From the NCBI RefSeq assembly GCF_051251565.1, contig NZ_JBPOFB010000011.1, forward strand, positions 1 through 64,000: a stretch of DNA of 64,000 nt, given 5' to 3'. A program made the translations under genes and the position numbers. Positions 8,625-17,913 of this stretch are shown here, piece by piece (the first letter of the stretch is position 1; every line of letters begins with the position of its first letter). This stretch comes from Marivita sp051251565 (GTDB lineage Bacteria > Pseudomonadota > Alphaproteobacteria > Rhodobacterales > Rhodobacteraceae). A model generated the notes under the pieces. The model had not been told where the DNA came from. It made no database searches and worked only from the letters and a program-made list of their open reading frames with translations.

Positions 8625-9631
8625 AGCGATTTCCCCCGGAACAGACCGGTTGGTCGGAACAGCAAAACGATCACAAGGATCACGAAACTGACCGCAAATT
8701 TGTATTCCGTACTCAGCATTTGCACCAAACCGTCAGGCTCCAGGGCAGGGGGCATGATGTAGACTAGCACCTTTTTCCACGCATAGGTGATGCCCACTTC
8801 GGAAAACGCGATGACAAACCCTCCGGCGATGGCACCCAACGGATTGCCCAATCCGCCCACGATAGCGGCGGCAAAGATCGGCAACAAAAGCTGGAAGTAG
8901 GTGAACGCCTTGAATGACTTGTCCAGTCCGTAAAGCACACCCGCGACCGTGGCGAGGGATGCCACGATAAGCCATGTCACGAGCACGACGCGTTCGGGGT
9001 TGATGCCCGACAACAGTGCCAGATCTTCGTTGTCGGAAAACGCCCGCATGGATTTGCCGGTGCGCGTCTTGTTCAGGAACCAGAACAACGCCGCCACCAC
9101 CACGATTGCGGTCACCACCGTGATCACCTGCGTCGTGCGCAGGGCAAGCCCTTCCTCAAGGCCTGTCATGTCGCGGAAGGTGCGGGCCGAGATCACGAAC
9201 CGCTCACCATCGGCAAAGCGGTGATCATCCGGGCCAATGATGATGCGCGTAAAGCCATTGTAGATGAACATCACGCCCATCGACACAATGACAAGGATCA
9301 CCGGCTTGGCCTTTTGTGCGCGGTAGAACTTGTAGACATACTTGTCCGTCAGCAGCACCAGCGCGGTTGCGCCCAGAATGCCGATCGGGATCGCAAGCAG
9401 CGCCGTGGGCAATGGCCCAAGGCTCACGCCAAGGCTTTGCAGCCCCCATGTGGTGAGGACCGCAAACATGGTGCCTGCGGCCATTGTGTCGCCATGGGCA
9501 AAGTTGGAAAACCGCAAGATGCCATAGATCAGCGTCACACCCAAAGCGCCGAGCGCAAGTTGGCTGCCATAGGCAATCGCCGGGATCAGCACGAAATTGG
9601 CCAGCGCCACGATACCGTTCAGGAAATCCAT
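8621..9631 (-). CDS. livH: Branched-chain amino-acid type ABC transporter permease (LivH)
   Basis: A 336-residue LivH-type permease with about eight membrane segments. The conserved YGILRFSNFAHGD stretch (about residues 40-52) and the loop GKSMRAFSDNEDLALLSGIN (EAA-like contact with the ATPases) are both present, as is GGLGNPLGAIAGG near the end. I start at MDFLNG (ATG 9631). An upstream extension to 9727 is open, but it is polar and unlike the family. Pairs with LivM to form the pore. Confidence 0.9.
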   Translation of the reverse strand: MDFLNGIVALANFVLIPAIAYGSQLALGALGVTLIYGILRFSNFAHGDTMAAGTMFAVLTTWGLQSLGVSLGPLPTALLAIPIGILGATALVLLTDKYVYKFYRAQKAKPVILVIVSMGVMFIYNGFTRIIIGPDDHRFADGERFVISARTFRDMTGLEEGLALRTTQVITVVTAIVVVAALFWFLNKTRTGKSMRAFSDNEDLALLSGINPERVVLVTWLIVASLATVAGVLYGLDKSFKAFTYFQLLLPIFAAAIVGGLGNPLGAIAGGFVIAFSEVGITYAWKKVLVYIMPPALEPDGLVQMLSTEYKFAVSFVILVIVLLFRPTGLFRGKSL

Positions 9632-9735
9632 GACACAGACCCTTTGGCCAAATCGGGGCACACCCCTTGCTTTTTCTTTTTCAAAATACGCACGTCCATC
9701 ATCTCCATCCCGCGCGCCCTTTGGCAAACGCGTTG

Positions 9736-9753
9736 ACCGGGCCTTTGCCCGGT
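9736..9753. repeat. Hairpin in the livF-livH gap
   Basis: ACCGGGC (9736-9742) and GCCCGGT (9747-9753) form a seven-pair stem with a CTTT loop in the 126-base gap between livF and livH. There is no T-run. It may be an RNA-processing or stability element inside the operon. The rest of this gap shows no gene. Confidence 0.4.
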
Positions 9754-9757
9754 ATCC

Positions 9758-10504
9758 CTATCCACCCAAGAACGACCGGCGCACATCGGGGTTCGCCAAA
9801 AGCTCTTTTCCAGTGCCGGAATAGCCATTGGCACCCTGTACGAGGACATATCCCTTGTCCGCGATCTCCAGCGCCTGCCGGGCGTTCTGTTCCACCATCA
9901 GGATCGAAATGCCCGTCCGCGCTACTTCAATGATCCGGTCAAACAGCTCGTCCATCACGATGGGCGACACGCCCGCCGTCGGCTCATCCAACATCAGCAC
10001 CTTGGGTTGCGTCATCAACGCCCGACCCACCGCCACCTGTTGCCGCTGCCCGCCGGACAGTTCGCCCGCCGCCTGATGGCGCTTTTCACGCAGGATCGGG
10101 AACAGCTCGTAGACCTGTTCCATCGTGGTGCGGAAATCATCCTCGCGGATGAACGCTCCCATCTCAAGGTTCTCTTCCACTGTCATTGACGTAAAGATGT
10201 TCGACGTTTGCGGGACAAAGCCCATCCCGTGCCGCACCCGCGCTTGTGGGGTCAGATGGGTGATGTCCTCTCCATCCAGCAGCACGCGGCCCTCACGCAG
10301 GTCGAGCATACCGAACACGGCTTTCATCGCGGTCGATTTACCGGCGCCGTTGGGGCCGACAATCACCGCGATCTCGCCGCGCTCCACAGCGATAGTGCAA
10401 CCATGCAGGATGTCGGGGCCGGTCTTGCCATAGCCGCCGGTCATGGTCTCGCCGATCAGAAACGGAGCGTCTTGTGTCTTGGTCGCGGTCTGCGTGGTAT
10501 TCAT
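9758..10504 (-). CDS. livF: Branched-chain amino-acid type ABC transporter ATPase (LivF)
   Basis: A 248-residue ABC ATPase of the LivF branch. Walker A GPNGAGKST lies near residue 52, the Q-loop is in FVPQTSNIF, the signature is LSGGQRQQ, Walker B is VLMLDEPTAG and the H-loop position is filled by MVEQN as in LivF (MVEQNA). It powers import with LivG. Its start overlaps the stop of livG by four bases. Confidence 0.92.
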   Translation of the reverse strand: MNTTQTATKTQDAPFLIGETMTGGYGKTGPDILHGCTIAVERGEIAVIVGPNGAGKSTAMKAVFGMLDLREGRVLLDGEDITHLTPQARVRHGMGFVPQTSNIFTSMTVEENLEMGAFIREDDFRTTMEQVYELFPILREKRHQAAGELSGGQRQQVAVGRALMTQPKVLMLDEPTAGVSPIVMDELFDRIIEVARTGISILMVEQNARQALEIADKGYVLVQGANGYSGTGKELLANPDVRRSFLGG

Positions 10505-11280
10505 TGCACCGCTTCCTTGTTCTTGAGGCCAGTGCCCAGATACGCCTCGATCACGCGCTCATCCGCCTTGATCTCGTCGATGGTGCCTTTCGACAGCACC
10601 TTGCCTTCGGCCATGACAATCACCGGATCACACAGCCGTCCGATGAAATCCATGTCGTGCTCGATCATGCAGAAGGTATAGCCGCGCTCCTGGTTCAGCC
10701 GGAGGATCGCATCCCCAATGGTGTTGAGCAGGGTGCGGTTCACCCCTGCGCCAACTTCGTCGAGAAAGACGATGCGGGCGTCGACCATCATGGTGCGGCC
10801 CAGTTCCAGCAGTTTCTTCTGCCCGCCCGACACCTGACCGGCCTTGTGATCCGCCAGATGTTCAATGGTCAGAAATTCCAGCACTTCATCCGCCTTGGCG
10901 CGCAATGCACGTTCCTCATTGGCGATGCGTTTGCGACCGAACCATGTGTTCCAAAGCGTCTCTCCCGTTTGACCGGCAGGCACCATCATCAGGTTCTCAC
11001 GGCAGGACATGGACGCAAATTCATGTGCGATCTGGAACGTGCGCAGAAGCCCTTTGTGGAACAATGTGTGCGGCGGCAGGCCGGTGATGTCTTCGCCCGC
11101 CATGAACACCTGACCCGACGTTGGGGGAAGAACGCCTGCCACCACATTGAAAAGCGTCGTTTTTCCCGCACCATTGGGGCCAACAAGGCCGGTGATCGAC
11201 CCGGTCTCGATCTCAAGCGTTGCGCCGTCCACTGCGTGAAAGCCGCCAAAATGGCGGTGAAGATTTTTCACCTCGATCAT
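10501..11280 (-). CDS. livG: Branched-chain amino-acid type ABC transporter ATPase (LivG)
   Basis: A 259-residue ABC ATPase of the LivG branch. Walker A is GPNGAGKTT (about residue 35). The family stretch LLRTFQIAHEF follows, then the signature VSGGQKKL, Walker B ARIVFLDEVGAG and the H-loop MIEHDMDFI, which marks LivG rather than LivF. The Walker B Asp-Glu pair is intact, although the next residue is Val instead of the usual Pro. It is second in the unit, separated from the binding-protein gene by 94 bases that hold a hairpin. Confidence 0.92.
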   Translation of the reverse strand: MIEVKNLHRHFGGFHAVDGATLEIETGSITGLVGPNGAGKTTLFNVVAGVLPPTSGQVFMAGEDITGLPPHTLFHKGLLRTFQIAHEFASMSCRENLMMVPAGQTGETLWNTWFGRKRIANEERALRAKADEVLEFLTIEHLADHKAGQVSGGQKKLLELGRTMMVDARIVFLDEVGAGVNRTLLNTIGDAILRLNQERGYTFCMIEHDMDFIGRLCDPVIVMAEGKVLSKGTIDEIKADERVIEAYLGTGLKNKEAVQ

Positions 11281-11327
11281 CGTGTATCCCTGTGGCGGTT
11301 TTGTTTTTTCCGCCTTTTATAGTGAAA

Positions 11328-11350
11328 CGGCGCGAGAAATTCCCGCGCCG
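11328..11350 (-). terminator. Intercistronic hairpin after the binding-protein gene
   Basis: CGGCGCG (11328-11334) pairs with CGCGCCG (11344-11350) around a nine-base loop. On the minus strand it is followed by TTTCACTATAAAA. It lies just after the stop of the binding protein and before livG, where a partial terminator or stabilising hairpin is common and lets the binding protein be made in excess over the membrane parts. Confidence 0.55.
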
Positions 11351-11374
11351 CTCGAAATCTGAAGGACGGCGCGC

Positions 11375-12571
11375 TTAGCGGTAGCCGACCACTTTCAAAG
11401 CGCCGTTTTCCACTGTGAATTCGGCATAAGACCCTGCCGCTTCGCCCGGCTCGACCAGTTCAACGCCTGTGGCGCCCTGGTAATCCACGTCACCACCGGC
11501 AGCGAGGATTTCCAGCGCCTTGTCCAGTTCGCCCGGCAGGATCGGCTCGCCCGGTGCGTTGGCCACGTCAAAGATGCGCGAACCGTAGTCGCCCGGCTCC
11601 ATCGACCCGGCTGCGGCCATGGCCAGCAGCATCAGCGCTGCGGCATCATAGGACTCGCCCGCATAGACAGAGGTTCCATCGATCCCGGCGGCGGTTGCCA
11701 TTTCCTGGAACATCGCGGCGCCTGCATTGTCCGACCCCGGAGCGGTGCCGATCATGCCAGCGATGTCATCACCGAACCGTTCGGCCAGCGAGTCGCCGAT
11801 CATGCCGTCGCCCATGGCGAACATGTCAAACGCGCCTGTGTCCAGTGCGCCCTGAATGACGCCCGCGCCACCCTGATCGACATAGCCCAACACGACCAGT
11901 GCATCGCCGCCAGCCGAGGCCAGCGCGCCGACTTCGGCCGAATAATCGGCCTTGCCGTCCTCATGCGGAGCGGACAGGGTCACGGACCCGCCAGCGGCCA
12001 CATACGCGGCTTCGAACGCATCGGCAAAGCCTTTGCCGTAATCGTTGTTGGTGTAGGTCACAGCCGCGCTGGTGATGCCTTTTTCCATCATGATGGTCGC
12101 CAGAACGACACCCTGACGCGCATCGGACGGGGCGGTGCGGAAGAACAGGCCGTTGTCTTCAGCAGCCGACAATGCGGGCGAGGTTGCGGAGGGCGAAATC
12201 ATGACCATGCCGTTGGGCACAGACACGTTTGCCAGAACCGCGCCGGTGACGCCGGAACAATCCGGACCCATCATGGCCTTGATGCCGTCGCTGGTGATCA
12301 GGCGTTCGGCCGCTGCTGTTGCCGCGGCGCTGTCCACGCAGGTTGAATCTGCACGGACGGACGTGACGGTGGCACCGTCAAGAAGTTTGCCGCTTGCGGT
12401 GACTTCGGCCATCGCCATTTCGGCACCCGCCGCCATTGACGGTGTCAGGGATTCAATCGGGCCGGTAAAGCCAAGGATGACCCCCATCTTGATTTCTTTG
12501 GAATGGCCGTCTGCAAATGCCGCGCTTGTCATCAAGGCGGCGACCGCAGTCGCTGTCAAAAACGTTTTCAT
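11375..12571 (-). CDS. Branched-chain amino-acid type ABC transporter substrate-binding protein
   Basis: A 398-residue periplasmic binding protein of the LivJ/LivK (HAAT) family. A Sec signal peptide MKTFLTATAVAALMTSAAFA ends at about residue 20. The Peripla_BP_6 fold then starts with EIKMGVILGFTGPIESLTPS. The conserved MMGPDCSGVTGA and TYTNNDYGKGFADAF stretches of the ligand cleft are present. Start is ATG 12571 with GGGAG eight bases upstream; the open frame extends 18 codons further without a ribosome site. First gene of the liv unit. The ligand could be branched-chain or other amino acids, or amides; sequence alone does not decide. Confidence 0.9.
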   Translation of the reverse strand: MKTFLTATAVAALMTSAAFADGHSKEIKMGVILGFTGPIESLTPSMAAGAEMAMAEVTASGKLLDGATVTSVRADSTCVDSAAATAAAERLITSDGIKAMMGPDCSGVTGAVLANVSVPNGMVMISPSATSPALSAAEDNGLFFRTAPSDARQGVVLATIMMEKGITSAAVTYTNNDYGKGFADAFEAAYVAAGGSVTLSAPHEDGKADYSAEVGALASAGGDALVVLGYVDQGGAGVIQGALDTGAFDMFAMGDGMIGDSLAERFGDDIAGMIGTAPGSDNAGAAMFQEMATAAGIDGTSVYAGESYDAAALMLLAMAAAGSMEPGDYGSRIFDVANAPGEPILPGELDKALEILAAGGDVDYQGATGVELVEPGEAAGSYAEFTVENGALKVVGYR

Positions 12572-12831
12572 ATGTTCACTCCCATGTTGGAACATCGTGA
12601 TGTTCTGACGAAAGACGATATTCATCTGTTGTGGAAAAGAAAAGACCTCTCGATCGGAGGGGCTGTTGGGGGAAAGTTGTTTAAAAGCAAGTATTTATGG
12701 AAAATTTTTCACGATGATACAAACTTTTTCCGCATCCTCAGGTGGCGTCACGTCTGTGTCAGGCCGGTTGCCCTTGCGGCAGGGCCGCCCATATTGACTG
12801 GCAAACGTAACACAATTCGGAGACGCAACCG
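12572..12831. promoter_or_regulatory. Divergent control region, liv unit / PQQ dehydrogenase
   Basis: These 260 bases separate the liv unit (leftward) from the dehydrogenase gene (rightward). The middle part is AT-rich (TTTAAAAGCAAGTATTTATGG), as expected of promoters. I cannot assign individual -35/-10 boxes with confidence and see no further gene. Confidence 0.4.
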
Positions 12832-13959
12832 ATGATCCCTCTGCGTTCTATGTCCTTAACATGCATGTTGGCGGCCGCCCCTTTGGCGTCTGTCAGTGCT
12901 CAAGTGATGTCCGAAACGATCCAGACCAGCGGCGGCGCGATGCAGGTCTCTGCGATGGTGACAGGGCTTGATACGCCTTGGGCGTTTGGTTTTTTACCAG
13001 ATGGTAAAATTGTGTTGACCGAACGCGAAGGACAGGTGCTACTTGTCACGCCGGGTGAGGGCGCAGTGACGTTACGCACCCCGCCAGACGTGTTCCCGGA
13101 CGGGCAGGGCGGCTTGCTCGACGTCATGGTGCCACGCGATTTCGCACAGACCCGAGAGCTGTATTTCACCCATTCCAAACGCCAAGGCCGCGGCAGCGGC
13201 ACGGCGGTGACACGGGCTATGGTGTCGGCGGATGGCACAGCATTGACCAATCACGAGACGGTTTTCGAAATTGCGCCCGGTTCAAACGGCGGGCGGCATT
13301 TCGGGTCGCGGATCGTTGAAGCCCCTGACGGCACGCTGTTCATCACCATCGGAGACAGGGGCGATGACGCCACCGCGCAGGACCGCAGTCTGCACAACGG
13401 ATCGGTTCTGCGCATCACGCGGGACGGGGAGGTGCCGTCAGACAACCCGTTTGTCAGCACCCAAGGTGTGCAGCCCGAGATTTGGTCTTATGGTCATCGC
13501 AACCCGCAAGGCGCTGCGTTTGATGCGCAGGGCCAGCTTTGGATCATCGAACACGGGGCGCGTGGCGGGGACGAGGTGAACAGGATTGAGAAAGCGGCCA
13601 ATTACGGTTGGCCGGTGATTTCGTATGGGCGGCATTATTCGGGCCGGTCCATTGGCGAAGGCACCACCAAAGACGGCATGCAACAGCCCACGGCATACTG
13701 GGATCCGTCGATCGCGCCGTCTGGCATGGCAATTTTCAATGGCGGTTCGGTTGGCGCTTGGGCAGGCGATATGTTCGTCGGCTCTCTCAAGTTCGATTAT
13801 ATCGCACGGCTTGAAGGATCGCCCTTGCGCGAGGTCGAACAAATCCGCGGTGACAGCACTCAACGTGTGCGCGATGTGCGGCAAGGCCCGGATGGCGACC
13901 TGTGGTTTTTAAGCGTTGGCAATGGCGCGCTTTATCGGATGTCCGCGGTCGGGTCGTAG
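12832..13959 (+). CDS. PQQ-dependent aldose sugar dehydrogenase, periplasmic
   Basis: A 375-residue soluble quinoprotein of the GSDH (Asd/YliI) family, a six-bladed beta-propeller that oxidises aldoses with PQQ. A signal peptide (about 1-23, ending SVSAQ) directs it to the periplasm. Family motifs are LDTPWAFGFLPDG at the propeller start, GGRHFGSRI with the catalytic-base-type His, TIGDRGDD (Ca2+/PQQ region), GHRNPQG and IIEHGARGGDEVN. Length is typical. PQQ synthesis genes are not in the window. It is divergent from the liv unit and convergent with amtB. Confidence 0.9.
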   Translation: MIPLRSMSLTCMLAAAPLASVSAQVMSETIQTSGGAMQVSAMVTGLDTPWAFGFLPDGKIVLTEREGQVLLVTPGEGAVTLRTPPDVFPDGQGGLLDVMVPRDFAQTRELYFTHSKRQGRGSGTAVTRAMVSADGTALTNHETVFEIAPGSNGGRHFGSRIVEAPDGTLFITIGDRGDDATAQDRSLHNGSVLRITRDGEVPSDNPFVSTQGVQPEIWSYGHRNPQGAAFDAQGQLWIIEHGARGGDEVNRIEKAANYGWPVISYGRHYSGRSIGEGTTKDGMQQPTAYWDPSIAPSGMAIFNGGSVGAWAGDMFVGSLKFDYIARLEGSPLREVEQIRGDSTQRVRDVRQGPDGDLWFLSVGNGALYRMSAVGS

Positions 13960-13968
13960 CCACGAAAA

Positions 13969-13999
13969 AAGGATGGCCCCCGTATCGAGGGCCATCCTT
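13969..13999 (-). terminator. Intrinsic terminator for amtB (bidirectional stem)
   Basis: AAGGATGGCCC (13969-13979) and GGGCCATCCTT (13989-13999) form an 11-pair stem with a nine-base loop. Read leftward it is followed by TTTTTTCG (bases 13963-13970), so it terminates the minus-strand amtB transcript. It lies between two convergent genes and may also slow the dehydrogenase transcript. Confidence 0.85.
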
Positions 14000-14020
14000 G
14001 TTGGTCTTGATCTATACGAT

Positions 14021-15196
14021 TCAGGTCAGCAATTCGTACCCGCGCTGGCCGTGCAACACCTTGTCGAGGCCCGAGTTTTCATGTTCGGCAGACACCCGGA
14101 TCCCGACAACGCCTTTGCAGAAGTAGATCACCACCAAGGTCACACAGATGGTGTACGCCCCGATGATGGCGATGCTCCCGATCTGCGCGGTCCAGCTCGC
14201 CACACCCAAAGGTGCAATCATCATGGAGCCGTAGATACCACCGACACCGTGTACGGCAAACACATCGAGTGAATCGTCCACCCCAATCTTGCGCAGGAAA
14301 TACACTGCCTCCTGACACATCATACCGGCCAGCGCGCCAATCAACAGCGCATAGCTCGGATCAACGAACCCAGCCGCAGGTGTGATCGACGCCAACCCAG
14401 CAAGCGTTCCTGTGGCCATGCCCACAAGGGTGAACTTGCCGAATTTTACATATTCCCATGCCAACCAAGACAGCGACGATGCGGCCCCGGCAATCATGGT
14501 CACAGTCATCGCGCGGGCGGCGGTTGGGTCTGCTGACAATTGAGACCCTCCGTTAAAGCCAAGCCACCCCACCCAAAGCATCGCGGCCCCGATCATCACA
14601 AGTCCTGGGCTGTGCGGGTTGTTGTTGGTGTTAAGGCGCGGTCCGATCACAACGGCCAAAACCAGACCGGCAATCCCGGCTGTTTGGTGTACCACCAGCC
14701 CGCCAGCAAAATCCCGAACGCCAACGGCGCCAAAGATACCCCCATCGGACAGGAACCCGCCGCCCCAGACCCAATGCGCAACGGGCGCATAGACCAACAG
14801 CATCCAAAGTCCTGAAAACATCAGAATGAACCCGAACTTCACGCGTTCTGCGCAGGCCCCGAGGATGATCACGGGCGTGATGATGGCAAAGGTCATCTGG
14901 AAGGCAAAGAATACGTATTCGGGCAGTGTTCCCACTGTGGTGTCAAGCGTCACCTCGCTCAGGAAGATCTTATCCAGTCCGCCCCAGTACCCGCTGCCAC
15001 CTCCGTAAGCGATGGAATAGCCGAACGCATACCACAGGATCACCATGAGGCAGGCCGTGGCAAAGCATTGCATAAACATATTCACCACGTTCCGCGCTCG
15101 GACCATCCCACCGTAGAACAGGGTCAGACCCGGTATGGTCATGAAAAAGACAAGTGTCGTGGCGATCAATATCCAAACGGTGTCCACAGAGTTCAT
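14021..15196 (-). CDS. amtB: Ammonium transporter (AmtB/Mep/Rh family)
   Basis: A 391-residue inner-membrane ammonium channel with about eleven helices. The twin pore histidines are present in GGLVVHQTAG and FAVHGVGG, the outer Phe-gate region is in FAFQMTFAII, and the ammonium-site Asp is in the CAERVKFG neighbourhood. There is no N-terminal signal peptide of the E. coli type, although the first helix starts directly at residue 7. The ribosome site is GGGGAGG seven bases before the ATG. Unlike the usual arrangement, no glnK (PII) gene lies beside it. An inverted repeat sits in the leader just before the ribosome site. Confidence 0.93.
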   Translation of the reverse strand: MNSVDTVWILIATTLVFFMTIPGLTLFYGGMVRARNVVNMFMQCFATACLMVILWYAFGYSIAYGGGSGYWGGLDKIFLSEVTLDTTVGTLPEYVFFAFQMTFAIITPVIILGACAERVKFGFILMFSGLWMLLVYAPVAHWVWGGGFLSDGGIFGAVGVRDFAGGLVVHQTAGIAGLVLAVVIGPRLNTNNNPHSPGLVMIGAAMLWVGWLGFNGGSQLSADPTAARAMTVTMIAGAASSLSWLAWEYVKFGKFTLVGMATGTLAGLASITPAAGFVDPSYALLIGALAGMMCQEAVYFLRKIGVDDSLDVFAVHGVGGIYGSMMIAPLGVASWTAQIGSIAIIGAYTICVTLVVIYFCKGVVGIRVSAEHENSGLDKVLHGQRGYELLT

Positions 15197-15210
15197 GTGT
15201 TACCTCCCCA

Positions 15211-15238
15211 ATTCTACAAAAGCTATATGTAGTAGAAT
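15211..15238. promoter_or_regulatory. Inverted repeat in the amtB leader
   Basis: ATTCTAC (15211-15217) and GTAGAAT (15232-15238) are exact inverted copies, and CTACA/TGTAG (15214-15218, 15229-15233) nest inside them. The element begins about four bases upstream of the GGGGAGG ribosome site of amtB. It could be a repressor operator or an RNA hairpin that gates translation. No protein can be named from the sequence. Confidence 0.4.
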
Positions 15239-15395
15239 ATGCACCGGCAGAGGCTATGGATAGAGAATACTATCGATTGCTTCGTTTTATCCACAGATTT
15301 TTGTCTCGTTCGCGCATTTGGATGCGCCAAAGAGGTGACTCAAACCTCAGTAAAGGGCGATTTTGGAACGGTGCAGGACGGTCGGTGCCGGGTTT

Positions 15396-16550
15396 TCAGA
15401 CTTGTGGCGTTGAGTATTTCTGGACTTTGCCGCCAACAAGATAGGCCACCCGCCCAAGCCGTGCGATCCCGCGCCACAAGACCCATGTCACGATATAGAC
15501 AATGACAGTGACAGCCGGAAACGCGATCCACCACGGGGCTGAAACTTGAACGGCAAGGGCAAGGCAGACCAGCGTGACCGGAAAATGCAGCACGTAGATC
15601 GGGTAAACAGCATCGTTTAATTCTGTCAGGTATCGGTGTGGCCTGGCAAGGTATCGGCACGCCAGCCCAAGTGCTGCAAGGCACCACGCCCAAGCTGTGA
15701 CAGCTTCAATCACAAGATAGACCGCTGCATGTGCCGGGACCAAACCCGCAGGCACCCAACCTCCGGTCCGCAGCAGGATCGCTGTATCGACGTCGGTTTT
15801 CATGACAACCAACAGCAGCGCTGTTTGAACGGCAAACACCAAGCCCGCGCCAGCGGTCAGCCGCCACGCCATGCGTTTGAGCATAGCCATGATCCGGTCC
15901 TGATCTGCCCCAATCAGGTAGCCGCCGACAAAGAACATAAGATAGAAGGCAAACTGGTGGGTCTGTCCGCGAACGGCTTCGAAATGCGGTTTCAGCAGGA
16001 CAAGCGTGAGTGCCGACACCGCAACCAGCGCGGTCAGAGTCACGATCGGCGCGGGCATCACCCCTTGGATTCGATCCCGCAGCGCAAAGATCGGCCAGCA
16101 CAGCAGCGTGTAAACCGCAAGGTTGAGCAAGAACCACAGATGCATGATCTGCCATGGTGCAGGTCGCGTGTAATACGCGGTCAGAAATTCGGAGACCGTC
16201 AAACCCTCAATTGACATCACCCCGATAACATACCCGGCAAACGGATTGAGGCAGGCTGTCCCAAACACCAGCGGCACAAGCAGACGCAAAAGCCGGTGCC
16301 CCATAAAGCGCGCGGTGGCACCTTTGGAGGTCAGGAACCACATGCCGATGCCCGAAATCAGAAAGAGCGACGGGATGCGCCAGCTGTGGCTCCAATAAAA
16401 GAACAGCAGCATGCCCTCTCCCGCCAGATCGTCATTGAGAAACTGATAAGTGTTGAGCCCGGTATCCACAAAACCAAGGCCGACATGGAACGGCACGAGC
16501 AGGGCAAACAGCAGGACCCGATACCAGTCGAGTTCATGACGACGGGTCAA
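15396..16550 (-). CDS. Acyltransferase 3 family membrane protein
   Basis: A 384-residue integral membrane protein with about ten helices. It fits the Acyl_transf_3 family (OatA/NodX/YrrL-type O-acyl transfer). The N-terminal RRHELDWYRVLLFALLVPFH carries the family Arg/Asp and the conserved His of helix 1, and SWRIPSLFLISG corresponds to the F-F-xx-SG stretch of helix 2. Such enzymes acylate sugars or polysaccharides at the membrane; the acceptor is unknown. The first start available is TTG 16550, with weak ribosome signal, so the start is uncertain. No sugar-transferase genes are nearby. Confidence 0.82.
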   Translation of the reverse strand: MTRRHELDWYRVLLFALLVPFHVGLGFVDTGLNTYQFLNDDLAGEGMLLFFYWSHSWRIPSLFLISGIGMWFLTSKGATARFMGHRLLRLLVPLVFGTACLNPFAGYVIGVMSIEGLTVSEFLTAYYTRPAPWQIMHLWFLLNLAVYTLLCWPIFALRDRIQGVMPAPIVTLTALVAVSALTLVLLKPHFEAVRGQTHQFAFYLMFFVGGYLIGADQDRIMAMLKRMAWRLTAGAGLVFAVQTALLLVVMKTDVDTAILLRTGGWVPAGLVPAHAAVYLVIEAVTAWAWCLAALGLACRYLARPHRYLTELNDAVYPIYVLHFPVTLVCLALAVQVSAPWWIAFPAVTVIVYIVTWVLWRGIARLGRVAYLVGGKVQKYSTPQV

Positions 16551-16740
16551 AATATCGACCGCATGGTAGATTCTGTCATGGGCAAACGCGCCTTCGGTGA
16601 CGAAAAATCGCCTGATGAAATGGATTAGACTATGTCTTTCACCGTCACATCAAGGGTCAAGCCCGTCAACGGAATTGAAACGGTTTGGGGCATTTAGACT
16701 GTGTGGTGCACTGAATCAGGGTCATTTCGCGCGACTGCCG

Positions 16741-17745
16741 TTACACCGATAAGCGTGACGCATGCGCGCCGCGTTCGCGGTACGGCGTTGTTTCGTAATG
16801 CGCGCGGTAACATTTTGAGAAATGCGACGGTGAGGCAAAGCCGCAGGCCAATGCAACGTTGATCACGCTCATATCCGTTTGCATCAGCAGGTTGCGCGCC
16901 TTTTGTAAGCGCAGTTCCATATAATACCGCTTGGGGCTGCGGCTGAGATATCTGCGGAACAGCCGTTCCAGTTGCCTTGTGGACATGCCCACCTGTTGTG
17001 CAAGAACCGAGGGGCTGATTGGTTCCTCGATGTTCTGTTCCATCATCTGGATGACCTTGGACAGCTTGGGATGCCGTACGCCGATGCGGGTCGGCACCGA
17101 CAGGCGTTGGGTGTCCTGATCGGTGCGGATGGAGTTGTATATCAGCTGATCCGCCACCGCACCCGCCAGCTCTTCGCCATGATCGTCGGCTATGATCTTG
17201 AGCATCAGGTCCACGGATGCCGTGCCGCCTGCGGTGGTGATGCGGTTGGTGTCGACGACAAAGATCGACTTGGTCAGGGTCACTTCGGGAAATTCTTCGG
17301 TAAAGCTGTCCTGGTTTTCCCAGTGGATCGTCGCGCGCTTGCCGTCCAGCAACCCAGCCGTGGCCAATGAAAACGCCGCCGTGCAGAGCCCGCCCATCGA
17401 CAACCCGCGCCGTGCTTCGCGGCGCAACCAGTTGATGATGCGCTTGGTGGTGGCCTTTTGCACGTCAATGCCACCACAGAGCAACACCACGTCGTCGCGG
17501 TTCAGTTCGATGAGGTCAGAATCCAGTCGAAACGACACACCTGCCGAACAGGTGATCTCTTCTCCGCCTTCACCGATGATCGTCCAGTCATACAGCTTGC
17601 GGTTGGCCATGCGGTTGGCAATGCGCAAGGATTCCACCGCCGCCGAAAAGCACAGCATGGTGAATTCGGGCAGCAGGACAAAGACAAACCGGCGCGGTCT
17701 GCTGGGGACGTGATCAAGTTCGACGGTTTGGCGTGTCGGTAACAT
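16741..17745 (-). CDS. GlxA-family AraC transcriptional regulator
   Basis: A 334-residue regulator with a DJ-1/PfpI-like class I amidotransferase domain (about 20-190; VFVLLPEFTMLCFSAAVESLR, GGLCTAAFSLATAGLL in the nucleophile-elbow region) and a C-terminal AraC helix-turn-helix pair (about 225-325; LAQQVGMSTRQLERLFRRYL and VALACGFASPSHFSKCYRAHY). The same layout is found in GbdR, CdhR and related regulators of quaternary-amine or amino-acid use. The nucleophile position is Cys in GGLCT. I start at ATG 17745; a TTG at 17817 adds 24 unconserved codons. The target genes are not evident from the neighbours, but an mttB-family gene lies in the same window at 52.9 kb. Confidence 0.85.
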   Translation of the reverse strand: MLPTRQTVELDHVPSRPRRFVFVLLPEFTMLCFSAAVESLRIANRMANRKLYDWTIIGEGGEEITCSAGVSFRLDSDLIELNRDDVVLLCGGIDVQKATTKRIINWLRREARRGLSMGGLCTAAFSLATAGLLDGKRATIHWENQDSFTEEFPEVTLTKSIFVVDTNRITTAGGTASVDLMLKIIADDHGEELAGAVADQLIYNSIRTDQDTQRLSVPTRIGVRHPKLSKVIQMMEQNIEEPISPSVLAQQVGMSTRQLERLFRRYLSRSPKRYYMELRLQKARNLLMQTDMSVINVALACGFASPSHFSKCYRAHYETTPYRERGAHASRLSV

Positions 17746-17913
17746 AAATTTTTGACCTTCAGCGGTGCTCTTCGGCACGTTGCAGGCCACAAGGTCAGAA
17801 GTGACGGCCGGGGTCAAGCCGAAGGCGGCAATTCCAGACTGGTCAGAGCGGGGTGGTTTCGCTATAGCGGGGCCGCTAACGCTAACTTACTTGGATTGAC
17901 CGGAGTAGAGACG

